Assembly: GCF_014207445.1 (NCBI RefSeq)
Contig: NZ_JACHEM010000002.1
Span: 372,001-436,000 of the forward strand
DNA length: 64,000 nt
From: Streptomyces candidus
Lineage (GTDB): Bacteria > Actinomycetota > Actinomycetes > Streptomycetales > Streptomycetaceae
Reading direction: 5' to 3'
The position numbers were made by a program, and so were the translations under genes. A model generated the notes under the pieces. The model had not been told where the DNA came from. It saw only the letters and a program-made list of their open reading frames with translations, and did not search any database. Of this stretch, positions 1 to 7,995 are shown in pieces (the first letter of the stretch is position 1; every line of letters begins with the position of its first letter).

Positions 1-42
1 GACGCCCTCCACACATCCGCACCTCGACCCGAGGAGACCGCC

Positions 43-1200
43 GTGCTGGACATCGCCGAGGAGCTGGACCGGTGGGCCCGGCAGGGACGGGAGTTCGCCG
101 TGGCCACGGTCGTGGCCACCAGCGGGAGCTCGCCCAGGCAGCCCGGCGCGGCCCTCGCCGTCGACAGCGACGGCACGGCCATTGGGTCGGTCTCCGGCGG
201 ATGCGTGGAGGGCGCCGTCTACGAACTGTGCAAGCAGGCACTGGACGACGGCGAAAGCGTTGTCGAACGCTTCGGCTACAGCGACGAGGACGCCTTCGCC
301 GTCGGCCTGTCCTGCGGCGGCGTCCTCGACGTCCTCGTCACCCCGGTGCGCCACGACTTCCCCGGACGCGAGGTCGTCGCCGCCGCGTGTGCGGCCGCCG
401 CCGAAGGAGGAACGGCCGCACTCGCCCGGATCACCCGGGGCCCGGCGGAACTCCTCGGCCGCCCCCTGCTCGTCCGCCCCGACGGCACGTACGAGGGCGG
501 GCTCGGCGGGCACCCCGGCCTGGACGGCACCGCCGCGGCCGAGGCCCGCGCGATGCTGGACGCGGGCCGGACCGGCGCCCTGGAGATCGGCGCGGACGGC
601 TCGCGCTGCGGACAGCCGCTGACACTGCTCGTCGAGTCGAGCGTGCCGGCCCCCCGAATGATCGTCTTCGGGGCGATAGATTTCGCCGCCGCACTGGTCA
701 GGGCCGGGAAGTTCCTCGGCCACCACGTGACCGTGTGCGACGCGCGGCCCGTCTTCACCACGCGGGCCCGCTTCCCGGAGGCGGACGAGCTGATCGTGGA
801 CTGGCCGCACCGCTACCTGTCCGCGACCCGGGACGAGGGCCGGATCGACGGCCGGACCGTCCTGTGCGTGCTCACCCACGACGCCAAGTTCGACGTCCCC
901 CTGCTGGAACTGGCACTGCGGCTTCCGGTCGCCTACGTCGGCGCGATGGGGTCCCGCCGCACCCACCTCGACCGCAACGAACGCCTCCGGGCGGTGGGCC
1001 TGAGCGAACAGGAGCTGGCCCGGCTGCACTCGCCGATCGGCCTGGACCTGGGCGCGCGGACGCCGGAGGAGACGGCACTGTCGATCGCGGCGGAGATCGT
1101 CGCCGCGCGGAGGGGCGGGACCGGAGTGTCACTGGCGGGGGCGCACACGCCGATCCACCACGACGGGGCACAACCGCGCGAGACCGGGGACGCGGCGTAA
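43..1200 (+). CDS. xdhC: XdhC/CoxI family molybdenum-enzyme maturation protein
   Basis: This 385-residue protein matches the XdhC/CoxI family, which binds molybdenum cofactor and supports its sulfuration and insertion into xanthine dehydrogenase-type enzymes. The N-terminal domain shows the family stretch TSGSSPRQPG (about residues 26-35) and GSVSGGCVEGAV (about 48-59). The C-terminal Rossmann-like domain starts near residue 204 (RMIVFGAIDFA, a degenerate glycine motif) and contains YVGAMGSRRTHLDR. The GTG start has a GAGGAG ribosome site 6 bases upstream at 31-36. Only 42 bases precede it, so xanthine dehydrogenase subunits may lie just outside the window; that is inference. It fits the purine-degradation genes further right. 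Confidence 0.9.
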   Translation: MLDIAEELDRWARQGREFAVATVVATSGSSPRQPGAALAVDSDGTAIGSVSGGCVEGAVYELCKQALDDGESVVERFGYSDEDAFAVGLSCGGVLDVLVTPVRHDFPGREVVAAACAAAAEGGTAALARITRGPAELLGRPLLVRPDGTYEGGLGGHPGLDGTAAAEARAMLDAGRTGALEIGADGSRCGQPLTLLVESSVPAPRMIVFGAIDFAAALVRAGKFLGHHVTVCDARPVFTTRARFPEADELIVDWPHRYLSATRDEGRIDGRTVLCVLTHDAKFDVPLLELALRLPVAYVGAMGSRRTHLDRNERLRAVGLSEQELARLHSPIGLDLGARTPEETALSIAAEIVAARRGGTGVSLAGAHTPIHHDGAQPRETGDAA

Positions 1201-1511
1201 CGCAAGGGGCGCACGAGCGGCACCGGGGACCCCGCTTCGGAATGCGTTCCGCGAGGACCCCCGACGCGCGGACGAGCGGCCCCGGAACGGCCCTCTCCGC
1301 GCCCATCCTGACCCGTCGTCACCGGGTGTGCGGCGCGGCGGTGCCGCTCACCCGTCCGCTCGTCCCAAGGCGCCCCCGGGCCCGATCTGATGCACCGTGA
1401 GTTCCGTGCCCGGGAGCAACGGAAGCTTCCCCACTCTTGACGCGCACATGGCCCTGGGCAACTCTCGTGCGGGAACCGCTCCCGCACGTCCTCGCGACCC
1501 AGGAGTGCCCC
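1201..1511. promoter_or_regulatory. xdhC-cellulase intergenic region with inverted repeat
   Basis: No gene is supported here. A 9-bp inverted repeat (CGTGCGGGA at 1466-1474, TCCCGCACG at 1480-1488, 5-base spacer) lies 23 bp before the cellulase start. Its core resembles, but does not match, the TGGGAGCGCTCCCA operator that CebR uses at Streptomyces cellulase genes. A TTGACG hexamer at 1437-1442 could be a -35 box, but the matching -10 is poor. AGGAG at 1501-1505 is the ribosome site of the cellulase. Confidence 0.4.
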
Positions 1512-2885
1512 ATGCGACCCGTGCAGCCCGTACCGACCCTGAGTCCGGATTCGCGCCACCGCCGCAAGCGCCACCCCCTGCACCGCCGCGGCACCCTCGC
1601 CCTCGCCGCCCTCCCCCCGCTCGCCGCGGGCGTCATCTGGGCCGTCACCGCGGGCCCGGCCTCCGGCGCACCCGAACCCCCCGCGGCCGCCGCGGGCCCG
1701 CCCGCCCCCGCCCTCGCCGGCAGCCCCCGCCTCTACACCCCCCTCGCCAACCCGGACGCGTACAAGCAGGCACTCGAACTCGGGCAGGCGGGCGGACGCC
1801 TCGGCAAGGACGCGATCCGGATCATCGGCATGGTGCGCACCCCGCACGCCGTCTGGTACGGCGACCAGACGCCCGCAGCCGTCGAGAAGGACGCCCGCGC
1901 CGTCACCCGGGACGCCGACGTCGACGGCTCCATGCCCGTCTTCGCGCTCTACAACATCCCCGGCCGCGACTGCTCCCACTACTCCGCCGGCGGCGCGAGC
2001 AACACCGCCGAGTACAAGGCGTGGATCGACGGCGTCGCCAAGGGCATCGGCAAGCGCGACGCGCTCGTCGTCCTCGAACCCGACTCGCTCGCGCTGCTGC
2101 CCTCCGAGTGCGGGCAAGGCAACGAGAAGGAGAAGACCGACGCCCGCTACGAAGAGGTCAACTACGCGGTCAGCACCCTCGCGGCGCTCCGCAACACCCG
2201 CGTCTACCTCGACACCGGGCACGCCGGCTGGCACGACGTCGCCAGTATCGTGCCGCGCCTGGTGAAGGGCGGCATCAAGAACGCCACCGGCTTCTACACC
2301 AACGCCTCCAACTACCAGACCGACGAGGCGAACTCCTGGTACGGCAAGCTGATCTCGTCCTGCCTGGCACACGTCGACGCCGGCGGCAAGGCCGAGGACT
2401 GCCCCTCCCAGAAGGACCCGAAGGCCGAGGCGCAGGCCTGGATCGCCGAGAACGTCACCACCGCACCGGGCAGGATGAAGCACTTCGTCACCGACACCAG
2501 CCGCAACGGCAAGGGCCCCTGGAGCCCGCCCGCCGACAAGTACACCGACCCGCAGGACTGGTGCAACCCGCCGGGCCGCGGCCTCGGCGTGCGGCCCACC
2601 ACCCGCACCGGCGATCCGCTGCACGACGCCAAACTGTGGATCAAGACGCCGGGCGAGTCGGACGGACTGTGCCTGCGGGGCACGCCCGGTCCCAAGGACC
2701 CGGAACGGGGCACGGTCGACCCCAAGGCCGGCGACTGGTTCCCCGACCAGGCCCTGGAACTCGTCCGGCTGGCGAACCCGCCGCTCCTGCCCCCGGGCCA
2801 CGCGGGGGAGTCCGGCGGGGCGGAGCCCGAGGACGCGTCGGCGGGCTCCGGCATCGCGGAGGGCGAGCCCGACCCCGGCCGCTGA
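1512..2885 (+). CDS. Secreted glycoside hydrolase family 6 (cellulase-type)
   Basis: This 457-residue protein is a GH6 enzyme, an inverting beta-1,4-glucanase or cellobiohydrolase expected to act on cellulose outside the cell. The N-terminus has a basic region with an RRGTLAL twin-arginine-like stretch and a long hydrophobic, alanine-rich segment, so it is exported. Family signatures are visible: ALYNIPGRDCS with the catalytic Asp, and VVLEPDSLA. There is no cellulose-binding module, so it is a bare catalytic domain with an acidic, proline-rich C-terminal tail. I chose the ATG at 1512 because AGGAG sits 6 bases upstream and the signal peptide follows directly; an in-frame start at 1437 lacks these features. 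Confidence 0.88.
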   Translation: MRPVQPVPTLSPDSRHRRKRHPLHRRGTLALAALPPLAAGVIWAVTAGPASGAPEPPAAAAGPPAPALAGSPRLYTPLANPDAYKQALELGQAGGRLGKDAIRIIGMVRTPHAVWYGDQTPAAVEKDARAVTRDADVDGSMPVFALYNIPGRDCSHYSAGGASNTAEYKAWIDGVAKGIGKRDALVVLEPDSLALLPSECGQGNEKEKTDARYEEVNYAVSTLAALRNTRVYLDTGHAGWHDVASIVPRLVKGGIKNATGFYTNASNYQTDEANSWYGKLISSCLAHVDAGGKAEDCPSQKDPKAEAQAWIAENVTTAPGRMKHFVTDTSRNGKGPWSPPADKYTDPQDWCNPPGRGLGVRPTTRTGDPLHDAKLWIKTPGESDGLCLRGTPGPKDPERGTVDPKAGDWFPDQALELVRLANPPLLPPGHAGESGGAEPEDASAGSGIAEGEPDPGR

Positions 2886-2891
2886 AGGCCA

Positions 2892-2921
2892 CCGCGCGCA
2901 CCCGGGGCGGGGTGCGCGCGG
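2892..2921 (+). terminator. Hairpin after the cellulase gene
   Basis: A perfect 12-bp stem (2892-2903 with 2910-2921) and 6-base loop begins 7 bp after the cellulase stop codon. No U-tract follows, as is common for Streptomyces terminators. Confidence 0.65.
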
Positions 2922-2936
2922 GCCTCCGTACCGCTG

Positions 2937-2942
2937 TAGCGT
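2937..2942 (+). promoter_or_regulatory. Candidate -10 box for leaderless yihY transcript
   Basis: TAGCGT lies 7 bases before the ATG at 2950 and no Shine-Dalgarno sequence is present. This is the spacing expected if transcription starts at the initiation codon. No convincing -35 is visible. Confidence 0.4.
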
Positions 2943-2949
2943 GGGCGGG

Positions 2950-4020
2950 ATGGGAACTGCCGTACACGTGCCGCAGACCCGGGACATGATCGGGGACGAG
3001 CTCTCCGGCGACGAGGCGTTCACCGCTCTGCGGCACTACGGCGGCCGCAAGCTGCTGATCGACGCGTTCGCACGGTTCCGGTACGCCGACGGATTCAGCC
3101 ACGCCCGCTCGCTGGGCTACCAAGTGGTGCTCGGCATCGTGCCGTTCCTCGTCGCCGTCGTCGGCGCGGCGGCCACCGTGCACACCGACGCGGTGGGCCG
3201 GGTGGTCGAACGCACCCTGGTCAAGATCGTCCCCGGCAACAGCGCGGACCTCGTCGCCGAGGCCTTCGACGAGGCACGGCACAGCGCCGGCGCGGGCACC
3301 TGGACGGCCGTCGCGATGTGGACCGGACTCGTCTTCGCGCTGGTCAACCTGACGTCCGCGATGGCACAGATCGAACGCGGCGCCAACCGCATCTACGGGA
3401 TCGAGCGGGACCGGCCGTTCCCCCGCAAGTACGGCCGGAGCATGCTGCTCGCCGGTGCCGCCGGAGTGCCGCTGGTGCTCGGCTTCCTCGTACTGGTCGC
3501 GGGCGACGCCGTGGGAGACGCACTGGCCGCGGCGTTCGGCCGGCCGGGCTGGTGGCTGGGCTGGTGGCACGCCATGGACATCCCGGCCGGCGTCCTGCTG
3601 ACCTGGGTGGCCTCCGCGGTGATCCTGCGGTGGTCACCGCGCCGACGCCAACCGGGCTACACCTGGCTCGCTTTCGGGTCCGCCGTGCACCTGGTGCTGT
3701 GGGTCGGATCGACCTGGCTGCTCACCGTCTACGTGGCGCACAGCGGCAGCTTCGGCGCGCTGTACGGCCCGCTGACCGCCTTCGTGGCGCTGCTCCTGTG
3801 GGCCAACCTCACCGGCGTCGCCCTCTTCCTCGGCGTCGCCTTCGCCGCTCAGCTGGAGGCGGCCCGCGCGGGACTCACCGACGCGGTACGCCCCGACCCG
3901 GGCCCCGGCGGCGAGGGCGACTTCCCCGTACTCCCGGCCGAGCGTACGAAGGGCTCCGCCGACGACTGCACGAAGAGTCCCGCGGACGCCCCCGCACCCG
4001 GCCCTACAAGTACCGCCTGA
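2950..4020 (+). CDS. YihY/virulence factor BrkB family membrane protein
   Basis: This 356-residue integral membrane protein fits the YihY/BrkB family (once misannotated as RNase BN). About six hydrophobic segments are visible: the first at GYQVVLGIVPFLVAVVG (about residues 55-75), then regions near 125, 165, 210, 240 and 275. The C-terminal 50 residues are soluble and proline-rich. The molecular function of the family is not settled. The ATG at 2950 is preferred to a GTG at 2941 because of the -10-like box 7 bases upstream. The gene end overlaps the end of the convergent phospholipase-D-like gene by 17 bp. Confidence 0.85.
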   Translation: MGTAVHVPQTRDMIGDELSGDEAFTALRHYGGRKLLIDAFARFRYADGFSHARSLGYQVVLGIVPFLVAVVGAAATVHTDAVGRVVERTLVKIVPGNSADLVAEAFDEARHSAGAGTWTAVAMWTGLVFALVNLTSAMAQIERGANRIYGIERDRPFPRKYGRSMLLAGAAGVPLVLGFLVLVAGDAVGDALAAAFGRPGWWLGWWHAMDIPAGVLLTWVASAVILRWSPRRRQPGYTWLAFGSAVHLVLWVGSTWLLTVYVAHSGSFGALYGPLTAFVALLLWANLTGVALFLGVAFAAQLEAARAGLTDAVRPDPGPGGEGDFPVLPAERTKGSADDCTKSPADAPAPGPTSTA

Positions 4021-5218
4021 TCGGCGTGACCGACGCCTCCCGCAGCCGCTGCAGCACGCCCCGCCGGCGCCACCTCTCGCCGTCGATCGCCTCGCTGCGG
4101 GCCACGTCCTCGTCGAAGTGCCCGTCCAGGACGGCGGTGAACTCCTCGTCCAGCACCGCCAGCATCACTTCCTCGTCGTGGTCCAGGGACCGCCGGTCGA
4201 AGTTGGTCGAACCCGTCAGCGTGGCCACCGAGTCGACCGTGATGATCTTCGCGTGCATCATCGTCGGCTGGAAGTGCCAGATCTTCACCCCGCAGGCCGT
4301 CAGCTCCTCGTAGTGCTGCTGGCCGGCCAGCTGGCACACCCGCTTGTCGGTGTACGGGCCCGGCAGCAGCAGTTCCACCTCCACACCGCGCCGCGCCGTC
4401 GCACACAGCAGTTCGACGAAGTAGGCGTCGGGGGCGAAGTACGCCGTGGCCAGCCGCACCCGTACCTCCGCCGACTCCAGCACCACCCGCAGCAGGGTCT
4501 GCATGTCCTGCCAGCCGAAGCTGGCCGACCCGCGCACCACCTGGACCACCGCGTCGCCCTGCGCCCGGTGCTCCACGAACCGGTCGCGGTCGTCGAAGAG
4601 TTCGTCGCTGCACTCCGCCCAGTTCTGTGCGAAGGCCGCCGCCACGCCGTCCACCGCCGGTCCGCGCACTTCCACGTGCGTGTCCCGCCACTCGCCGGGA
4701 TGCCTGGCGTCCCCGCACCACTCCTCGGCGATGCCCACGCCGCCCGTGAACGCGCGCTCCTCGTCCACGATCAGCGCCTTGCGGTGACAGCGGTGGTTCT
4801 GCTTGAGGGGCGAGAGCCGCAACGGCTTGCGGAACCAGGCGACCGTCACCCCCGCCGCGTCCATCTCGGCGAGGAGTTCCTTGTCGATGAGCCGCGAGCC
4901 GAACCCGTCGAGCAGCAGCCGTACCCGCACCCCCGCCCGCGCCCGCTCCGCCAGCGCGAACGCGAAGTCCCGGGCGATGTCGCCCTTCCAGTACACGAAC
5001 GTCATCATGTCGATCGTGTACTCGGCCTCCGCCACCGCCCGCAGCATCGCGGGGAATATCTCGTCGCCGTTGCGCAGCGCCGTGAGGTGGTTTCCCTCGG
5101 TCGCGGCGATGCCGATCAGCCGCTCCAGCCGCCGCCGGATGCGCTGCTTGCGGGCTGCGGCCTCGGTGTGCTTCCCGTCGCCGTGCGACGCCTGGGCGGG
5201 TATGAGATCGGCGGTCAT
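4004..5218 (-). CDS. Phospholipase D-like / cardiolipin synthase-type protein
   Basis: This 404-residue protein has two HKD motifs, the hallmark of the phospholipase D superfamily: HRKALIVD followed by FTGG in the first half, and HAKIITVD followed by LTGSTNFDRRS in the second. The arrangement and the TFVYWKGDIA region resemble bacterial cardiolipin synthases, which condense phosphatidyl donors at the membrane. However, it lacks the usual N-terminal transmembrane pair, so the substrate is unproven. The ATG at 5218 has AGGAG 10 bases upstream. It lies 53 bp downstream of the SpoIIE-type phosphatase on the same strand, so co-transcription is possible. Confidence 0.85.
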   Translation of the reverse strand: MTADLIPAQASHGDGKHTEAAARKQRIRRRLERLIGIAATEGNHLTALRNGDEIFPAMLRAVAEAEYTIDMMTFVYWKGDIARDFAFALAERARAGVRVRLLLDGFGSRLIDKELLAEMDAAGVTVAWFRKPLRLSPLKQNHRCHRKALIVDEERAFTGGVGIAEEWCGDARHPGEWRDTHVEVRGPAVDGVAAAFAQNWAECSDELFDDRDRFVEHRAQGDAVVQVVRGSASFGWQDMQTLLRVVLESAEVRVRLATAYFAPDAYFVELLCATARRGVEVELLLPGPYTDKRVCQLAGQQHYEELTACGVKIWHFQPTMMHAKIITVDSVATLTGSTNFDRRSLDHDEEVMLAVLDEEFTAVLDGHFDEDVARSEAIDGERWRRRGVLQRLREASVTPIRRYL

Positions 5219-5271
5219 GACGAGGCGGCTCCTGGAAGGGGTGGCAGCGGGGCGGGGGCAGATGGGTCGGA

Positions 5272-7995
5272 TCAGCGCACCTCGATGCCGATCAGACACG
5301 TGTCGTCGTCGGTGTCGGAGCGGCTGTGGGTGAGGAGCTGGTCCAAGTGCTTCTCCAGCTCGGGCGGGGCCTTGCCCGCCAGCGCGAGGAGCTGCTCCAG
5401 GGACTCCTGCACCGTGCGGTCGCGCCGCTCGATCAGGCCGTCCGTGTACATCAGGAGGCGGTCCCCGGCCTCCAGGACGAGTTCGTCCTCCGTGTACGGG
5501 GCCAGACCGATCGCCCCGAGGAGTATGCCGGGCGGCATGGGCAGCGCCGCCGCGGCCCCGTCCCGTACCAGCACCGGCGGCGGGTGGCCCGCACGGGCCC
5601 AGCGCAGCAGCCGGGTCGCCGGGTCGAAGATGCCGCAGATCGCGGTGGCGGTCACCTGCTCGGTGAGATGGTGGGCGACCGAGTTCAGCCAGCCGAGCAA
5701 CTGGGCCGGCCCGGCGCCCGTGGCGGCGAGCCCGCGCAGCGCGTTGCGCAGCACGACCATCCCGGTCGCCGCGTCGATGCCGTGCCCCGCGACGTCGCCG
5801 ACCGCGAGCAGGACCTTGCCGTCGGGGAGCGCGACCGCGTCGTACCAGTCGCCGCCGACCAGGTGCTCCTCCTCGGCGGGCCGGTAGCGGACCGCGACCA
5901 GCAGCCCGGAGGTGTCCACCGCGTCGCGGGTCGGCGGCATGATGGCCTGCTGGAGCTGGAGGGCGAGCCTGCTGCGCTCCGCCGCCTGCTCCTCGGAGTC
6001 CGCGAGCCGGTCGCGGGTGGCGGCCAGCGCCACCTCGGTCCAGTGCTGGGACGACACGTCCTGGTAGGCACCGCGCACCGACAGGATGTTCCCGCCCGGG
6101 TCGGTGACGGGTTCGGCGACGATACGGATGTGCCGCATCACCCCGTCCGCCCGGCGCAGCCGGAACGCCGTGGACGCCGAGTGGCGGTGGTGCATCAGGG
6201 TGCGCAGGAAACGGCCGATGGCCACCGAGTCGTCGTCGTGCGCGTGCCGGTGCAGCCGCTCCAGCGGAACGGGGGATGAACTCGGCGGCAGGCCGAACAG
6301 GGAGAACAGCTGACTGTTCCACAGGATCTCCCCGGTGACGGCGTTCTCCTCGAACCCGCCGATCCGGCCCAGGCGCTGGGCGTGCTGGAGGAGGGAGGCC
6401 AGGCGGGACGCCTCGTCCTCCAGCCGCCAGCTCAGCAGCACCGAATCGCCGTAGCGGCCGATGCCCACCGATGCCACGGACACCAGCGGCACCTCGTCCA
6501 CCTGGGAGCTGAGCGCCATCCGGCCCGCCCGGAAGGGCTCGCCGGTGGCGTGCACCCTCAGCAGGTGCTCGTACAGGCCACCCTGCTGGGCGCTCAGCGG
6601 GTACGCCTCCAGCCAGCGCATCCCCGTCAGCAAGGACCGGGAACGCCCCGACAGGTCGGTGAAGCGCCCGTTGGCGTACGCGATGTGGAAGTCGACCACC
6701 TCGTCGCGGCCGTTGAGGAGCGGCAGCAGCACGAGCGCCGGGTCGAGCAGACCGTCGGCGAGGTCGGCGAGCGGGCCCGCCTGCTCGTCCGGCGGGATAC
6801 CCGCCGCGGCGACCGACACGTCGATGCCGGGCAGGGTGTGCGCGCACAGGTCGGCGAGCGCGTCGAGCTGGCGGGTGGCCGCCTGGGTCAGCGGGGGCTG
6901 CGGCTGCGGCCAGCACACCTCCAGCACGCCCAGGATGCGGCCTCCCACCTCGGCGGGCAGGATGCTGCGCGCCCCGTCGGAGCCGTGGCGCAGCCCGATG
7001 CCGGGGGTGTCGCAGGGCAGCGTCCCGTACCAGCGCGGGCGGCGCTCGGCCAGTACCTGCTGCGCCCAGGTGCGCACGCCCGGCGGCACGTACCGCCAGC
7101 GTTCGGCCTCGCCGCGGGAGAAGCCCGCGTGCCCGGCGAGTATCAGCGCGCCGTCGCGGCCGGCGGCCCACAGCGCCAGCGCACTCGCGCCCAGCGGGGC
7201 GAGCGCCTGCTCGAACAGCGACTGCACTGCGGTCTGCGCGTCGCCGGTCATCGACCCGGTCTCGGCGGCGCGCAGCCGCAGCACGTTCCCGGGCCGGGCG
7301 GAGTCGCCGGGCGACGCACCCGCCGGCGCCTGCGACGGAATACGGGGCGAGGAGTCCGCGAGGTCGCTCGCCGGCGCGTCCGGGGCGGATCCGGCCGACG
7401 GAGGGCCGTCGGCGGAGAACATGTCCCGCCCCGGCTCCCGCCCCGGGCGGGAGTCCGCGGGGAGCGTCCCCGGTGGGGGCCCGTCCGCCCGGAGCAGTTC
7501 GGACGGGAGCGAGCCCGGAGGCAGGCCCTCCGTCCGCAGGAGGTCCGCCACCAGCTCCTCGGCCCGCAGCACGCCCGCCGCGAGCGTGCCTGGGGGCAGG
7601 GTCTCCGCCACGTGGTCGTCGGCCGCCCCGTTCACGATGTCGGCGGCCAGTTCGAGCAGCGGCAACCGCGCGGCCTCGGCCAGCTGCTCCAGGTGCAGTG
7701 CCGCCTCGGCGGGCCCGCCCTGACCGCGCTCGACGAGGATGCCGGTCGCGATACCGATCAACGCCCGTGCGTCTGCCGAGTCCTGCGCCAGCGTCAGGTC
7801 ACGGCGCAGCTGCTCGATGGTGGCGGCCAGCGCGTCCAGCGGCTGGGTCGCCGCGACGGGTGCGGGCCGGCCCGCACCGGCCGGGGGGCCGTCCGCGGTG
7901 TGCGTGAGCAGCTCCGGGGCGAACGCGGACCCGTCCGCGGTGAAGGAGTCGCCGGGCGTGAAGGAACCGTAGGGCCCTGAGGCGTCCCCGCTCAC
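5272..7995 (-). CDS. ANTAR/GAF/PAS-SpoIIE protein phosphatase
   Basis: This 907-residue cytosolic multidomain signalling protein ends in a SpoIIE/PP2C-type serine phosphatase domain (about residues 685-907), with GGDWYDA and GDVAGHGIDAA supplying metal-binding Asp residues. Before it are an ANTAR-like segment (about 55-125, ALIGIATGILVERG), a GAF-type sensor region (about 250-385) and two PAS-like regions (about 410-480 and 540-640). A proline- and aspartate-rich linker spans about 130-235. I start it at GTG 7995: this codon forms a GTGA overlap with the stop of the upstream hybrid kinase, so the two are translationally coupled. Phosphatases of this type usually dephosphorylate anti-anti-sigma factors; the partner is not evident here. 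Confidence 0.9.
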   Translation of the reverse strand: MSGDASGPYGSFTPGDSFTADGSAFAPELLTHTADGPPAGAGRPAPVAATQPLDALAATIEQLRRDLTLAQDSADARALIGIATGILVERGQGGPAEAALHLEQLAEAARLPLLELAADIVNGAADDHVAETLPPGTLAAGVLRAEELVADLLRTEGLPPGSLPSELLRADGPPPGTLPADSRPGREPGRDMFSADGPPSAGSAPDAPASDLADSSPRIPSQAPAGASPGDSARPGNVLRLRAAETGSMTGDAQTAVQSLFEQALAPLGASALALWAAGRDGALILAGHAGFSRGEAERWRYVPPGVRTWAQQVLAERRPRWYGTLPCDTPGIGLRHGSDGARSILPAEVGGRILGVLEVCWPQPQPPLTQAATRQLDALADLCAHTLPGIDVSVAAAGIPPDEQAGPLADLADGLLDPALVLLPLLNGRDEVVDFHIAYANGRFTDLSGRSRSLLTGMRWLEAYPLSAQQGGLYEHLLRVHATGEPFRAGRMALSSQVDEVPLVSVASVGIGRYGDSVLLSWRLEDEASRLASLLQHAQRLGRIGGFEENAVTGEILWNSQLFSLFGLPPSSSPVPLERLHRHAHDDDSVAIGRFLRTLMHHRHSASTAFRLRRADGVMRHIRIVAEPVTDPGGNILSVRGAYQDVSSQHWTEVALAATRDRLADSEEQAAERSRLALQLQQAIMPPTRDAVDTSGLLVAVRYRPAEEEHLVGGDWYDAVALPDGKVLLAVGDVAGHGIDAATGMVVLRNALRGLAATGAGPAQLLGWLNSVAHHLTEQVTATAICGIFDPATRLLRWARAGHPPPVLVRDGAAAALPMPPGILLGAIGLAPYTEDELVLEAGDRLLMYTDGLIERRDRTVQESLEQLLALAGKAPPELEKHLDQLLTHSRSDTDDDTCLIGIEVR

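Noticed and set aside
1397..2989. Alternative 530-codon frame through the cellulase gene
   Set aside because: It gives arginine/proline-rich sequence, while the overlapping frame has a signal peptide and GH6 motifs.
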